Shown: positions 9,765 through 19,960, numbered from the stretch's first letter. The stretch: 64,000 bases of DNA from Isochrysis galbana (GCA_018136815.1 CM030936.1:4911207-4975206), one strand, 5' to 3'. The notes: generated by a model from the sequence alone, not told the origin. Numbers and translations: made by a program.

Positions 9765-10151
9765 TCCCATGTCTTGGGTAAGGGACCCGTCCCTCTAGGC
9801 TAGCCCCACGCCTCGGCTAGGGCTCCGAGTTCAAGTTTCCGTCCGAGCGAATCATGGAGGTGCTGAACGCGTGCTGCCTGCGCTCTACACCCGGCGCAAC
9901 ACCCGAGCAAAGCTCCTGTAAAAGGGAGAAGTGGGTGGGGCAGTGCGTACGAAAGAGGCCGCCGCGTTAAGCCGCCGATTTCGTGCTCGCTTTGGATCCA
10001 AAGGGTGTTCTTGTCTCCACGTTTCGCTCGCTATGTTCCGTTGCTTCTTGTTCCGATTCTGACCTCTGGTCAGCCCAAGTTCCAGGTTCCAGGTCTCTGT
10101 TTCCAAGTTCACCGCTCGACATCGGGAGACGTCTCGATCTTAGTCGGGGGG
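9765..10151 (+). promoter_or_regulatory. 3' untranslated region and polypurine tract of copy 1
   Basis: Non-coding stretch between the stop codon and the 3' LTR, conserved in copy 2 (57629-58015). It ends in a short G-run (10146-10151) that serves as the candidate plus-strand primer just before TGTCG. GATTTCGTGCT at 9977-9987 is complementary to the candidate primer-binding site at 3225-3235. Confidence 0.65.
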
Positions 10152-11484
10152 TGTCGCATTCATCCTAGATGATGCGATTTCCAGGCTCTTGTTTCCAGGT
10201 CCTTCGTCGTGCGGCCACACGGCGAAGCTCAGGTACATCTAGGTTGGTAGGGTTCGTCCCTAGCGATCTAGAATTCGAGTTCTCGTTTCGTTCCTTCTAG
10301 CCTGTTTGTCAGGTCTAGATTCCAGGTTTCCTCCTTTCGGGTAATCTTTACCTAAAGGAGCCAGGTCGCCTGTTGCTCGCTGCGCGCTTGTCTCAGGCTC
10401 TCGAGTTACCTTGTGAAGGCTTGTTTAGCTTCTTGCAAGGCTTGTTGTTTCTTGTTGGGTTCCGGTTCTTTCTTGGGACCTGCTGACTTTCGTTGTTGTC
10501 CAGGCCTGTTCTTCGTAGGTTCTGCTTGGCCTGGTTAGGGTTTCGTTGAATCCCCGCGTTCGGCGTTTGGCGTTCGTCTTGGCGTTCGGAAATTTCCTCT
10601 CACATTCCCTAGGTCCGCTACCCTTGGCTTGTAGGTCCTTGCTTCTTTCTTCTCGGTCAAGGTGTTTGGCGAGCGAGTCGGTTGCTCTAGCCGCTCGAGA
10701 TTTGAGGTTTAATTTGCCATCTCCCCTTGGAGACCGGTGTAGGTTCGCTTCCTAGGTGAGGGAATCTTTCCCCTTGATGCAAGCTACATGCAAGCCCTTG
10801 GCCCCTTTGGTGTTTCTTCCCCTTGGTTGCTACTCAGGGTTGTTCGTTAGAAGCGTCTAGAAGGTTCACGCTCAACGGCAAGATTTCCTCTGTCGTGAAG
10901 ACATCTCGTTGCGATCTGTATCCAAAGTGATCGCCGTGGTCGCGCGACATGACGCTCCCCTTCGGACTCTCCGCTACGTGGGGAAGTTACAACGGAGACA
11001 CGCTCCGGCCGTCGCTGCGGAGTCTCTCTCTCTCTCTCGCTCTCTCTCTCCGTCTCTCGCGACGTGTTTGAGTTATCGGTGATTTGGGGTCGCGGTTGCT
11101 TGATAATTTGCTTTGTTTGGGTGAATGATTCCGGTGTGTTCGTGAGTCGGTGTAACCTGTTGTTCTCAGGCTCTTTGTCCGTCGTTGTTCGCTGCGTCGC
11201 TGCACTCTAGCAGCCTAGGCTCCCTCCCTGAGGGAAGAGTTCTTTGTAGGTCTAACAATCTCTCAAAACCCAACACACTAGGGCCGCTAGGAGCGCCTCG
11301 CCGCCCCACAGCCCTTCGTTCGCCGTTCGTTCCCCGTCCAGACACCCAAATGGGGTTGCCCGACCCAGTCCAGAATTTCATTCATCCGACTCCCGGTGGG
11401 GAGGAGGGCCAAAGCGCCGCGCTAGCCGCCGGTGCTGCTCGCGACGGAGTGGCTCAGAGCCCTCCGGCTCCGCTCGACTCGACA
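10152..11484 (+). repeat. 3' LTR of chromovirus copy 1
   Basis: 1333 bp, same boundaries as the 5' LTR and effectively identical to it. It is followed by the target duplication ACCTA. Confidence 0.95.
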
Positions 11485-11486
11485 AC

Positions 11487-11499
11487 CTAGCCCCGACAT
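11487..11499 (-). CDS. Candidate exon 1 of the acidic gene, displaced by the retrotransposon
   Basis: On the minus strand ATG TCG GGG CTA G ends at a position that, before insertion, was followed by GTAAGC, a good splice donor. The chromovirus inserted exactly here: exon 1 is now followed by GT plus LTR sequence (GTTGTC), while the original GTAAGC lies at the far end of the element (1888-1883). The phase-1 end matches exon 2 at 1777. Exon 1 is very short, so the start codon is inferred. Confidence 0.45.
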
Positions 11500-12837
11500 C
11501 GCGCGCCGCGCCGCGCGCCGCAGCCTGTCTCCTCGGAGCTGAAGAGGGCAAGAGAGAGGGCCAATTCACTGTCATGAAAGGCCCTGTTTATGTTAAAGAG
11601 TCGCATCCGCGCGACAACTTGTTCACCGAGTCAACTTATTGTTGACCGCGACAACTTGTTCACCGCGAGTAAACATGTTGCTGTCTACTAATAAAGAGGA
11701 GATTATACTGGATACTGGTAGAGAGCCCGGCGCCACGGCCCCAATCTTGCAGCCACTTGTAGAGAGGGCCCAAACTTCTGGCAAGTTGGGCGAGCCACCC
11801 AAACTTGCAGAACAAGTTGTACAAGTATTGGCCTGGGCCTAGCAGGGCAGGGGTGGAGCGAGGGGGGGGGGGGGGAGCGAGGGGGGGGGGGGAGGGGGAG
11901 AGGGAGTCGAATACTCTAGTAAATATAACATGTATATATGCGGGGTAAATTTTCCCCCGTGTTCGGGTGGTGCACTGGGACTTTTGATGGCCCGCACCTT
12001 TATGCAGAAAATATGCGAAAAAGTGTCGACATATGCAGATCTGACGGATCTACCCAAATATGCAATTGCATATGCTGCATATTTCTACCTGGGCCTAAAG
12101 GCCAGCTAAAATGCAGCCCCTCTCACATGTTAGTAGTTATAAATTATTGTTATTGTGTTTGACCGCCTTATAATCTAGTAGCTAGGCTTGGTCACAGCAT
12201 TCCACAAACACTTTATCTTCCTCGCGCACGGGAAAAGCACGACATTTCACGAGAACACAAGCGTAACATCATTCCCTCGCAATCATGAAGCTCGTACGCC
12301 ATGTAGCGCCAAGCGGTGTAGTAAATCCACGACATTTCATACTGATATCAGTAGGCCCACAATCGAGATTAAACGCAACAAATGGGAAACATTGCGATGG
12401 AAACGGCCGAATAAAACGATGAGCTGCGGAACAATATGAGGATGATCGAAAACTCTGACGCATAGAACACGGCGGTTCGCGCGATGCGCGATTCTTTGCG
12501 TCCTCCTCATAGCAGTACACTTTGTGGGAACTAAAACATAAATCGAGAAGCGTCACGGCATCCAGCTGAGAATCGGATGTCGTGATACCTTTGCAGAGAA
12601 TTATTTTGTGTTGATCGTCATGGTGGTTACAATCGGCGGCGCCAGTTGGCAGCATCTATCGGCACTGGTCGTTCGCGAGGGCAGAGTGAAAAACACCCTC
12701 AGTGCAGCTTGGATCGGCGTTCAACACGGAGATGAACGAAAGGAAACGAAAGAAGCCCGTTCGGAGAAGGGAAAGACCCCGATCAGAGCAGAGTAACGCC
12801 TTGAAAGGAGCCATGACAAATGTGCGCAGCCGAGATC
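11500..12837. other. Intergenic, no gene recognised; long G-run region
   Basis: Contains a G-rich homopolymer block (11850-11905), an AT-richer patch (11910-12180) and sequence up to the 3' end of the Zn2Cys6 gene. Open frames here show no domain I recognise. Confidence 0.45.
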
Positions 12838-13671
12838 TCAAATGGCGTAACCGTATGGTTGCCAGCAGTGCCAGCCACCCATCGCGGGAGGCATCATCCC
12901 GCCAGTGGCAGTAGTGATGAGGCCAGCACTCGGCATCGGTGCTTGCGCCATGGCGGCCGCGGGCACCATCATTGATTGAGTGCCGCTGTGGACTGGCATC
13001 GGGTGGGATGGTGGAATGACGCCGCCGGGCCTCGGGTTGAGGAAAAAAGATGGAGGTCCACAAAGAGGCGCCTGCATCTCACCCTTGGCAACAGCAGTCA
13101 TGGGGCTTGGTGCGCAGATGAAGCCATTGATGGGCGCTGGAGTGGCCGGCGTAGGAGGGGCGGAGTCGGCAATAATCTTGGACTCTTTAGCCTTTGGGAG
13201 CTCCGAGTCAGAGAGCTCGGGGGAGGACGTCGTCGCTGCCAACTGGCCGCCATGGTTTGCGCGCTTCCGGAGGTGGGTCCGAGGGATGCACTCTTGGTTG
13301 CGCTCGACGCAGTTGAGACACGAGCCGTTCTTGAGCATGGTGCAGCGCGACTTTCGTTCCCAGCACGCCTTGCATGCGTTGCGGCACCTCTTGCGCTCGC
13401 CGTTGAAGTAGAAGTTCGGGTCCACTCCAGGCATGAAGAGAACTGGCTCCAAGCCATGCGCGCCGTGTGACCGCACCGGAAAGCGGAGGGCGGCCTCTAC
13501 CTGCTCATGCAGGCTGGGCTGCTGATGGCCGACGACGACGGGCATGAGTCCATCCCCCATCGAGTATCCGAGCGTCCGTTTGTAAGCGCCGGAGGGCTGG
13601 AGAGCGAGCGGTGGCCGTTGGACCACGTACGGGTTGGAAGCGTAGTTGAAGGCCATCGGATGTTGAGGCAT
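12838..13671 (-). CDS. Zn2Cys6 binuclear-cluster transcription factor
   Basis: 277 residues from the ATG at 13671. The six cysteines of a Zn(II)2Cys6 cluster are at residues 100, 103, 110, 118, 121 and 128, preceded by a basic run (ERKRCRNACKAC) and followed by basic RTHLRKR. Spacing is C-x2-C-x6-C-x7-C-x2-C-x6-C. Flanks are Pro/Met/Ala-rich and probably disordered; no fungal-type middle homology region is evident. The frame is open upstream of this Met, but that part is a Pro-rich translation of the pyrimidine-rich leader, so I start at MPQHPMAFNY. It likely binds DNA in the nucleus; targets are unknown. The class is best known from fungi and is also found in some protists. Confidence 0.8.
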   Translation of the reverse strand: MPQHPMAFNYASNPYVVQRPPLALQPSGAYKRTLGYSMGDGLMPVVVGHQQPSLHEQVEAALRFPVRSHGAHGLEPVLFMPGVDPNFYFNGERKRCRNACKACWERKSRCTMLKNGSCLNCVERNQECIPRTHLRKRANHGGQLAATTSSPELSDSELPKAKESKIIADSAPPTPATPAPINGFICAPSPMTAVAKGEMQAPLCGPPSFFLNPRPGGVIPPSHPMPVHSGTQSMMVPAAAMAQAPMPSAGLITTATGGMMPPAMGGWHCWQPYGYAI

Positions 13672-15200
13672 TTGCAGGCGATCGAGGGGTGCGTCGGGAG
13701 GCGGAGATTCGGGTTGGAAACGAGGCACGAGGGAGAGTTCCTGTGCGTCTTGGTTGGGAGCGTTGAGCGAGAGAGGCGGAGCGGTGGAGGAGAGGAGGGG
13801 GGGGTGGGGGGGGGCTCGAGGCCTTAGGGGAAGGGAGAGCGGAGGTGGGGGAGGAGGAGAAGGGAGTGGGCGCGGGGAGAGGGGCGGGGGGGGATGTCCG
13901 CGCGCGCGGGGGGGGGGGGGAAGGAACGAGCGGAGGGAGCCGCGGCGCGGGGGGGGCGCGGCGGTGAGAAGATGAGGCGCCCGGCGGGACCGCGCCCGAG
14001 GGGGCGCCGGACTCTGAGCAGACTGCCGAGATGACTTCTCGCGAGGGACAACGGGGCTGCAACGGACCTCACACATCTCGAACCCACGAGATGTGCATTA
14101 CGAGCGGATGGCTCGAGTTGGCGCGCACGAGTGACCGACTTCACCCCGTATCTCCGCCGGACCTCCGACAGTGCCGGCGCCTATTCTCCGTCCGGCAGGG
14201 GCGATCGAAGATCGTCGACCTCGGTATGAACCTCAGGTCGCGGTGAACTAGTGTCGAGCCCGGACGACGGGCCCGCTCCGCGGAGCCCCTCGGCGATGTG
14301 CGTCGGCTGACCACTCACGATCTCGTCGATCTCAACTTGTGGGTCGGCAGAGCGAGGGCGCCGAGATCACGATTACCGAGCACATCTCTCTTGGATGAGG
14401 GATGATGCGGAACTATTCCTCTGGCTTCGACAGCGTGCCAAGGCGGCCCCCCCCCGATCTCGGCTCGAACCTCGTCGGGCTCCTGGATCGGCGTCTAAGG
14501 GCGGGCGCCCGCCCCCCCCGTCGAGTCGAGAGCCCTCGTTCAGTTGCCCGGCGTTGCGCTCTCCCCCCCCCCCCCCTTCCCCCACCGCGCCCCATTGCAA
14601 CTAGCGGATCTCTCGAGCGAGAGCTTGGGCCTTCTCGAGAAACAAGCCAAAGGTGGCTGCTCTCGCCGCCCGTCAACTTCGAGGCCACCGCCGCCGCAGG
14701 CGGTATTATAGACTCCAAACTTTTTCCCATCCGCTCCCAAGTTCCGGGGATCGTCGGGCCGCCGTGTAGCGAAGTCTGTTGTGTGCTCTCTCTCCTCAGT
14801 CCTCAGCGGTGGAGGAGGGAGAGAGGGACGGCGTGTAAGGCGCGCGCGCGCGGGGGGGGGGGGGAGGAGGGAAGGGCGGAGGGGGAGGGAGGGGAGGGAA
14901 GGGGGGGGGAGAGGGGGGGGAAGGGGGGGGGGGGGGCGAGGACTCAGGCGGCCGACGGAGAGACGCGAGTGGGGGAGGCCGCCCGGCCGCTCCCTCATTT
15001 TAACCACTATTTTCTATCCAAGGCCTGCCCCGGCACCTGCCTCCCCCCCGCCCCACACACGATGCCCCTCCCACCCTGCGAAAGAGATTGGCTAGGGCCG
15101 TCGAAGAGTGATACTAATGCATTTTTCGACCGTTCTTCGAAGGCCAAGAAAATACTCCCGTAGGCCGTAGGCCGTAGGCGTTGGGCGGTCGTCAAAGGTC
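13672..15200. other. Upstream region with long G/C homopolymers, no gene recognised
   Basis: On the plus strand there are G-runs at 13796-13960 and 14850-14940 and C-runs at 14508-14582. The first block is the leader/promoter side of the minus-strand Zn2Cys6 gene. A small tandem (GTAGGCC units) lies at 15160-15180. Many G-runs of four or more could form quadruplexes. I see no coding domain. Confidence 0.45.
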
Positions 15201-15440
15201 AAACGCTATTTGCTATAAGACCCGTAACAGGTTTGATTTGAGCAATCTGGATATCTGGTTGGAGTTCAGATTTGGTATCCAGATAGTATCCGGATACCTC
15301 TGGAGCTCATTAGGAATATCCAGATAGATACTGATAGTCGGGCAGACATGCCAGTTATGCCAGATATTCGGAATATCCCGGGTATCAGAAACTTATTCTT
15401 ATTCCTTATTCTTCCGGCCACCTTAAATAGATCGACGCCC
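15201..15440. repeat. AT-richer block with nested ATATCC/GGATAT palindromes
   Basis: Repeated motifs such as GGATATCTGG, ATCCAGATAG and ATCCGGATAC occur in both orientations between 15247 and 15390. Such arrays are typical of subterminal regions of DNA transposons; the other end is not found in the window. Confidence 0.4.
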
Positions 15441-15496
15441 CTCCGCCACCGTCGCCTCCACCGCCCTCACCGCCGCCTCCCTCACCGCCACCGCCT

Positions 15497-15679
15497 TCAT
15501 GACGGATCCGAGGTTACCACTGCCTCGGATGGGAACGGAGGGAACGGAAGGGAAGCGGCGAGAGGGAGAGGCGCGGCGGAAGTTGGGGAGTGGCCAATGA
15601 CGGGCTGGACCACCTCCTCAGCAGAGAAAGGCGGGAGGACGGGCTTGGGCGAGGGCGAGCGCGACGACGGAGCGGACAT
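15497..15679 (-). pseudogene. gag N-terminal fragment of family B element
   Basis: The frame begins MSAPSSRSPSP and runs 60 codons, Pro/Ala/Ser-rich, to a stop. It lies downstream (minus strand) of the family B LTR, as gag should, and shares its first residues with the frame at 820. No capsid or zinc-knuckle region remains. Confidence 0.55.
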
Positions 15680-15749
15680 GGCTGGGCGGATCGGGATGGA
15701 TAGGCTGGGGCTGAGGGATTGGAGAGGTTTGGTATTGAGGTAGTATTGA

Positions 15750-16346
15750 GAACGAGGGACGAGAACGGGAACGAGAACGAGAACAAGAGCGACGAACGAA
15801 GAACGACAGACGACAGACGGCTAGGGGCCGATGGCCCGACGAGATGACCTACACTCACGTCAACACTCTCCACACTAACGTATCCCTATCACGGAACGCA
15901 CAGGAACCCGCTGGCAGATCGAACAAGGAAGAGAATGCCGACAAGAGAGCGACGGGGCGACGGACGATCCGACGGGGCGACAGTTACGCACAGGAATAAG
16001 GAGGGAATCTTTCGAAAACCCTTAAGTGATTTGATGAAGACCGAAGTAAAATAGCGCCACGATATAATCCAACGGCCAACACCTGAGGGGGAATCAGGGT
16101 CACACATGGGGGCGGTTCCTTGCACCGGCGATACCTGATCGCGCGACTTAGCCTAAAACGCGAGGAGCGCGCAAGGAGGTGAGCCAGGTGAGGGGCAAGC
16201 AGGCGACAAAGGAGGCGATAAAGGAGGCGAGGGCAACAAGGGCGAATGGACGAATGTAGGACACTGCGACGGTGACTCGTGGCTAGCCTGCGAGGAGGGA
16301 ACGCAAAACAACTTCTAAAACAAAAAGGTCGATCGCGGATGCGACA
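15750..16346 (-). repeat. Family B LTR (minus strand)
   Basis: Read on the minus strand it begins TGTCGCATCC at 16346, like family A (TGTCGCATTC), preceded by a purine-rich AGCAAGGGGG resembling a polypurine tract. It runs to about 15750 before the gag start. Blocks are shared with 330-760 and with 59547-59622. The purine tract upstream and gag downstream together suggest either chance or an LTR once shared by tandem copies. The inner boundary is approximate. Confidence 0.65.
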
Positions 16347-16794
16347 CCCCCTTGCTAGAATCGAGCTTCCATGCGAGAGAACAATGAATGAGCGAAACAA
16401 AACCACGCAAGGGAGGAGCAAAGACGAAACAGCTAAACGAAAGGGCAGCCACACCCGTCCGGACGGTAGTTGTTTCTCGCCGGGCCCTCACCCTCTCTAA
16501 TCCTCCCCCGAGAGAATTCTCCTCTCCCGCCTCGCCTCTCGCGGCTGTCTCCCCGGGTGCCGGGGACTTGTCTGCTTGAGCCCAGTTTTTTCTTATTGTC
16601 CCCCAGCGGGACTTTTTCTCACACTGTGGGAGAGGCGTGAGGGGTGAGGGGTGAGCGGTTGGGCTTGCTGTACGGCGAGGCATTCCTCGGCTTGTCCAGC
16701 CTTGCCCGGGGAGGGCGGGAAGGGGGAGCACGGTTTGGAGGCGAACGGCGAGCGGCGAGCGGAGGCGGAGGGAGGGCCGAAAATTTGCCGGAAT
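16347..16794. other. Intergenic, no gene recognised
   Basis: Holds the second copy of the short palindromic repeat CCCCGGGTGCCGGGG near 16550-16566 and otherwise nothing I can identify. Confidence 0.4.
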
Positions 16795-17883
16795 TTTAAC
16801 TTAGAATCGAAGCACAGTAGCACAGTGTACAGCAGTGTGAATACAACCATGAAAAGCTCCATGCTAGATGCTAGTATGTATAGGGTGCCGATCGCCTTCG
16901 GGGCGTCGCCCCCGGGGTATATGAATAGGTTGTCAGTTATTTTCAACTAAGTTTATACTGCTTGGTTCACTCATGGCGGGGCACGAGCCCCCCTCTCTCT
17001 CCACTCCTCCCCTGCCATGGGGGAGGAACCACCCGCTCTCCTGGCACGCCTGATGGCCTGCCAGGAGCACACTGCCCTGCTGACCCATCCCTCTCCCCAC
17101 AGGCACGCCTGATTCGCCCGCCCTGGCCTGTCGTGGCCAGCCCATCCCTCTGACCAGCCCCTCCTCCCCCTGGGCCCCCCTGTTCAGGACCCCCCAGCCA
17201 GCTCCAGTCGACTTGCATGGGAGCGGAGCGCCAGCGAGGGAGAGGCAGGAGGGGCCAGGGCCATGCCCCAGCCTCATCTGCCCCCTGAGCTGTGCTCCCA
17301 GGCCCTGCAGGCCATCTGGGGACCTGAGCGAGGGGCCGCAGGCGCGCGCCATGGGCCCCCGCCGCAGGGAAGAGAGGAGGAAAAGGGAAGAGGGAGGGGA
17401 GGGGGGAGCGGCAGCTCTCCCCTCCGGTGTTTACGTGTCTTCTAGACCTAGTTGGGTAAGAGAAGACGGGGGCGCCAGAGCCAGGAGGGAAGGGCCGCGG
17501 CTCGCCGCGGCCACTCGCTCGGGCGAGGGAGATTAGCGCTCTAGGCCCCTAAACTCACGAGTGCCCCCCCCCCCGCGTTGTTTTACCCGAAAGGGGTTTT
17601 CCCCCAGCGTGGCCTCGAGGAGAGGGTGTGCTGGGGTGCGTAGGGTCGGTGCTTGCACTGGGGGGAGGACAAATATCGAGGGGAGGGGGCAATGCCCCCC
17701 CCCCCCGGTACCACTCGGACACCTGGCTCGCCAGGCATGGCGGGAGTCCGGGGCTGAAAAGTTGTGTCCAATTAGCTAGTGGGGTTGGCTAGGATATAAC
17801 ATTTTAATTTTAATTTAATTTAGGTTGTCAGTTATTTCTTTTTCTCTGCTCCTACCCGTTTCGGGTGTAAAACGGGCTGTTTT
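16795..17883 (-). pseudogene. LINE-type ORF C-terminal relic, interrupted by retroposon E
   Basis: On the minus strand 17883-17821 encodes ARFTPETGRSREKEITDNL, and after removing the insert at 16943-17820 it continues LFIYPGGDAPKAIGTLYILA. The same arrangement (ARFTPGLERSREETIVDNL, then LFIYPKGDAQKVIYVLYLLA) is found on the plus strand at 26679-26805. I infer the region downstream of the RT in a non-LTR retrotransposon; RT motifs are not in this fragment. It is old and truncated at both ends. Confidence 0.6.
16943..17820 (+). mobile_element. Retroposon E, full copy 1 (878 bp)
   Basis: Flanked by a perfect 17-bp direct repeat (TAGGTTGTCAGTTATTT at 16926-16942 and 17821-17837). It begins with a CAACTAAGTTTATACT hairpin-like sequence and ends in an A/T tail (ATTTTAATTTTAATTTAATT). 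A second full copy, on the other strand at 42883-43755, has its own 16-bp duplication. Long variable duplications plus a 3' A/T-rich tail indicate target-primed reverse transcription, that is, mobilisation by LINE machinery. No convincing ORF is conserved, so this is a large SINE-like or non-autonomous element. Confidence 0.85.
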
Positions 17884-17983
17884 ATGTTTTACTACGTAGT
17901 AATTTAGTGTCTCAAAGACGTTAGTAAGCCTTGGGCATTCGCCCAGCTCCTGGAGCCTGGAGTTCTAATAAAAGACCGTGTCG
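17838..17983. other. 5' flank of the isopentenyl-phosphate-kinase-like gene
   Basis: Short AT-richer stretch between the LINE relic and the kinase start; AATAAAA at 17967-17973 probably belongs to an upstream transcript. No defined promoter is visible. Confidence 0.35.
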
Positions 17984-18988
17984 ATGAACATCCCCTCGTC
18001 GACGCTCGGCCTTCTCGTCGGCCTCGCTGCGGTGGGTGGTGGCGCGGCGCTAGTGCTCCGGCTGCCGTTGAGAAGGAAGAGCAGGTGTGCTCTGGTGGTG
18101 AAGCTAGGCGGTGCCGCCTTGACAGAAAAAAAGGCTTTCGAGACGGTGAGCGAGCCGCAGCTTGAGGCATGCGCGCGCTCACTCGCAGAGGCCACCGTTG
18201 ATTTGAATGGGAGCATGTGCATCGTGCACGGCGCCGGCTCGTTTGGACACTTTCAGGCCCGGGAGTATGCTGTCTCCAAAGGCAGTGCAGAACCCGCCTT
18301 CAGCTGGCTCGGCTTCTCGCTCACCAGGCATTCGGTTGGCCGGCTTCATCAGCTCGTACTTGCTGCGCTGCTGCGCGAGGGCATCGCTGCAATCTCGCTG
18401 CCGCCCTTGGCGTTGGGGTGGCGCAAGGGAGATGCTAGAAGCTCTGGCGCGGCCTTGCAACGCGTGCGTGAGGTGCTGAGCGCTGGTCTGGTCCCTGTTC
18501 TACACGGCGATGCAGTGTTCAAGCCTGGGGCGGGATTAGACAGCTGCATTTTGAGTGGCGATGATCTTCTGGTCGCGCTTTGCGCTGACCTACAGCCAAG
18601 CCGCGCAGTTTTCCTGACCGATGTTCCCGGTGTCTTCGATCGACCACCAGCCACAGAAGGTGCCCAACTATTGCGTGAGGTGGTCGTCTCCCGCTCAGGC
18701 CAACTCAGCGGCTTTGTGGGCTTCGAGTCATCCGAAGTTGCCCATGATGTAACGGGCGGTATTCGTGCCAAGGTAGAGGCAGCGGTGGCAATTGCTGCAC
18801 GTGGCGTCCCTGTGTTCATCTGTGAGGCTGGCACTCCACATGCTGAGCAGGCCCTACGTGGGATGCAACCGGAGGTATGCACTCAATTTGTTCCATATCA
18901 CCTTGCGCCACAAACAAGAACTTGGCAAAAATCATACCTGATTGCATGGCTTTCGGCCTCTCCCCTGCGCTGTTTTTTCAGCAAGTGA
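17984..18988 (+). CDS. Isopentenyl phosphate kinase-like (amino-acid kinase fold)
   Basis: 334 residues from the ATG at 17984; an upstream in-frame GTG is not needed. Residues 7-29 form a hydrophobic segment (membrane anchor or targeting signal) followed by basic RKSR. The kinase core begins VVKLGGAALTEKK (Lys 40) with VHGAGSFGHFQA (His 82, His 89), the glycine-rich loop and the histidine typical of isopentenyl phosphate kinases. Later come GDAVFKPGAG, SGDDLLVALCADL, FLTDVPGVFDRP and a C-terminal DVTGGIRAKVEAA as in the family. The family phosphorylates isopentenyl monophosphate to the diphosphate. The C-terminal tail after the last conserved strand is unusual and could be intron read-through. 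AATAAA lies at about 19036. Confidence 0.82.
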   Translation: MNIPSSTLGLLVGLAAVGGGAALVLRLPLRRKSRCALVVKLGGAALTEKKAFETVSEPQLEACARSLAEATVDLNGSMCIVHGAGSFGHFQAREYAVSKGSAEPAFSWLGFSLTRHSVGRLHQLVLAALLREGIAAISLPPLALGWRKGDARSSGAALQRVREVLSAGLVPVLHGDAVFKPGAGLDSCILSGDDLLVALCADLQPSRAVFLTDVPGVFDRPPATEGAQLLREVVVSRSGQLSGFVGFESSEVAHDVTGGIRAKVEAAVAIAARGVPVFICEAGTPHAEQALRGMQPEVCTQFVPYHLAPQTRTWQKSYLIAWLSASPLRCFFSK

Positions 18989-19123
18989 CCCTACCACTGC
19001 TTCCCTTGAGGCATGTCATACAACTAGGCAGATCCAATAAATTTCTTAACATTCTCTCCACGCATGCGGCACGCGGCTCTGGACCCGCTATTGCGCAAAA
19101 AAACTATTGTTATAGTTTTAGCG

Positions 19124-19285
19124 ATGGAGCGCGCGCCGACCGCTCCCACTTCCCAGCCCCCCGCCGCCACGACGCCCCACCGGGGCCGCCCCAAGCCGCC
19201 GGAGCCGAAGCGCTCGCAGGCTGCCCCCCTCACTGACAGCGACGTCGACATGATCCTAAGTCGCGTTCCGTCAAAAGAGGGCCAG
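19124..19285 (+). CDS. Possible first exon of an unknown gene or repeat-derived frame
   Basis: ATG GAG CGC GCG opens a 54-codon frame with an AT-hook-like HRGRPKPPEPKR, ending at a candidate donor (CAG/GTGATT). However, the ATGGAGCGCGC start with an upstream AACT...TATAGTT box also occurs at 42194, 42716 and (minus) 34644, so this may be part of a dispersed repeat rather than a host exon. No downstream exon was found. Confidence 0.25.
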
Positions 19286-19960
19286 GTGATTTTTTCGTGC
19301 TTGTTTTCTTTTTAGGTAGCCACAATAATATTATTAGGAAGATGAGTACAAAGCTAATCACGCTCCCCCCTCTCTCAATACCCCCAGCTACGCGGGCTGA
19401 GTTTTCATCTTCTTCGTCTTTTTCTCACATCCCTCTTCCTCGATCCTATTGTTGATGTCGTTCTGCTGGCAGGCGACGATGTCGAGGTCGTTTGCCTTCA
19501 TTTGGTACCCCTCGTTTCCAAATACGCGATGCGGGGCCACCACGAGGGAGTCCCAATCCTAGGGGTGGGAGGGCGAGGGAGGGTGAAGGCGCGGGGGCGG
19601 CCCCAGTCTCGGCCGCGTCACAGGTACCCCTCCTGCCCCTGCGCCCTGTCCCTGCGCCCCTGCTCTCCCTCTTTGTCGACCTCACCTCTCCCTCCGCCCC
19701 CTCGACTCCGGAGTGCTCCTGGAATGTGATTCCCGCCCGAGGTCGTATGCCTTCGTTTGGTACCCCTAGGTCGATTGCCTTCATTTGGTACCCCTCGTTT
19801 CCAAATACGCGATGCGGGGCCACCACGAGGGAGTCCCAATCCTTGGGGTGGGAGGGCCTCTCCTTCGGGGTGTTCGCGGGGGGGGGCTCATGGTAGGGTG
19901 AGACTGGAAGAAACCGGTAAAGGAGAGCTCTGTGTGTCATTTTGAGCACGAAACGAAAAA
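19286..19960 (+). repeat. Tandemly used short repeat (GTTTGCCTTCATTTGGTACC)
   Basis: A block of about 70 bp starting with this sequence and running to CACGAGGGAGTCCCAATCC appears twice in direct orientation (about 19488-19560 and 19782-19852), with a degenerate third piece between. The same opening starts the family D elements at 36007 and 59624. Nothing else is recognised in this interval. Confidence 0.6.

Larger units (their letters stand above)
1892..11484 (+). mobile_element. Ty3 chromovirus copy 1 (family A) with methyltransferase-like domain
   Basis: This is a 9593-bp LTR retrotransposon: LTRs at 1892-3224 and 10152-11484, a 5-bp target duplication, and one uninterrupted polyprotein frame. 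The LTRs start TGTCG and end CGACA. By eye I found a single LTR mismatch (T at 3185, C at 11445), which suggests a very recent insertion. Relative to copy 2, the internal region lacks most of gag, the gag-pol amber codon and the Ser-rich linker: about 270 nt after the 5' LTR the frame joins the methyltransferase region directly (junction near 3495, at the shared GCTGAGTTAGCG). Pol looks intact, so this may be a young element dependent on Gag supplied in trans. Confidence 0.95.

Noticed and set aside
13672-14076. N-terminal extension of the Zn2Cys6 protein
   Set aside because: Pro-rich translation of a pyrimidine-rich leader; no conserved motif.
18877-19050. Possible extra kinase exon after a TTTTTTCAG acceptor near 18980
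   Set aside because: The encoded sequence does not resemble the family C-terminus, and the unspliced frame already ends plausibly.
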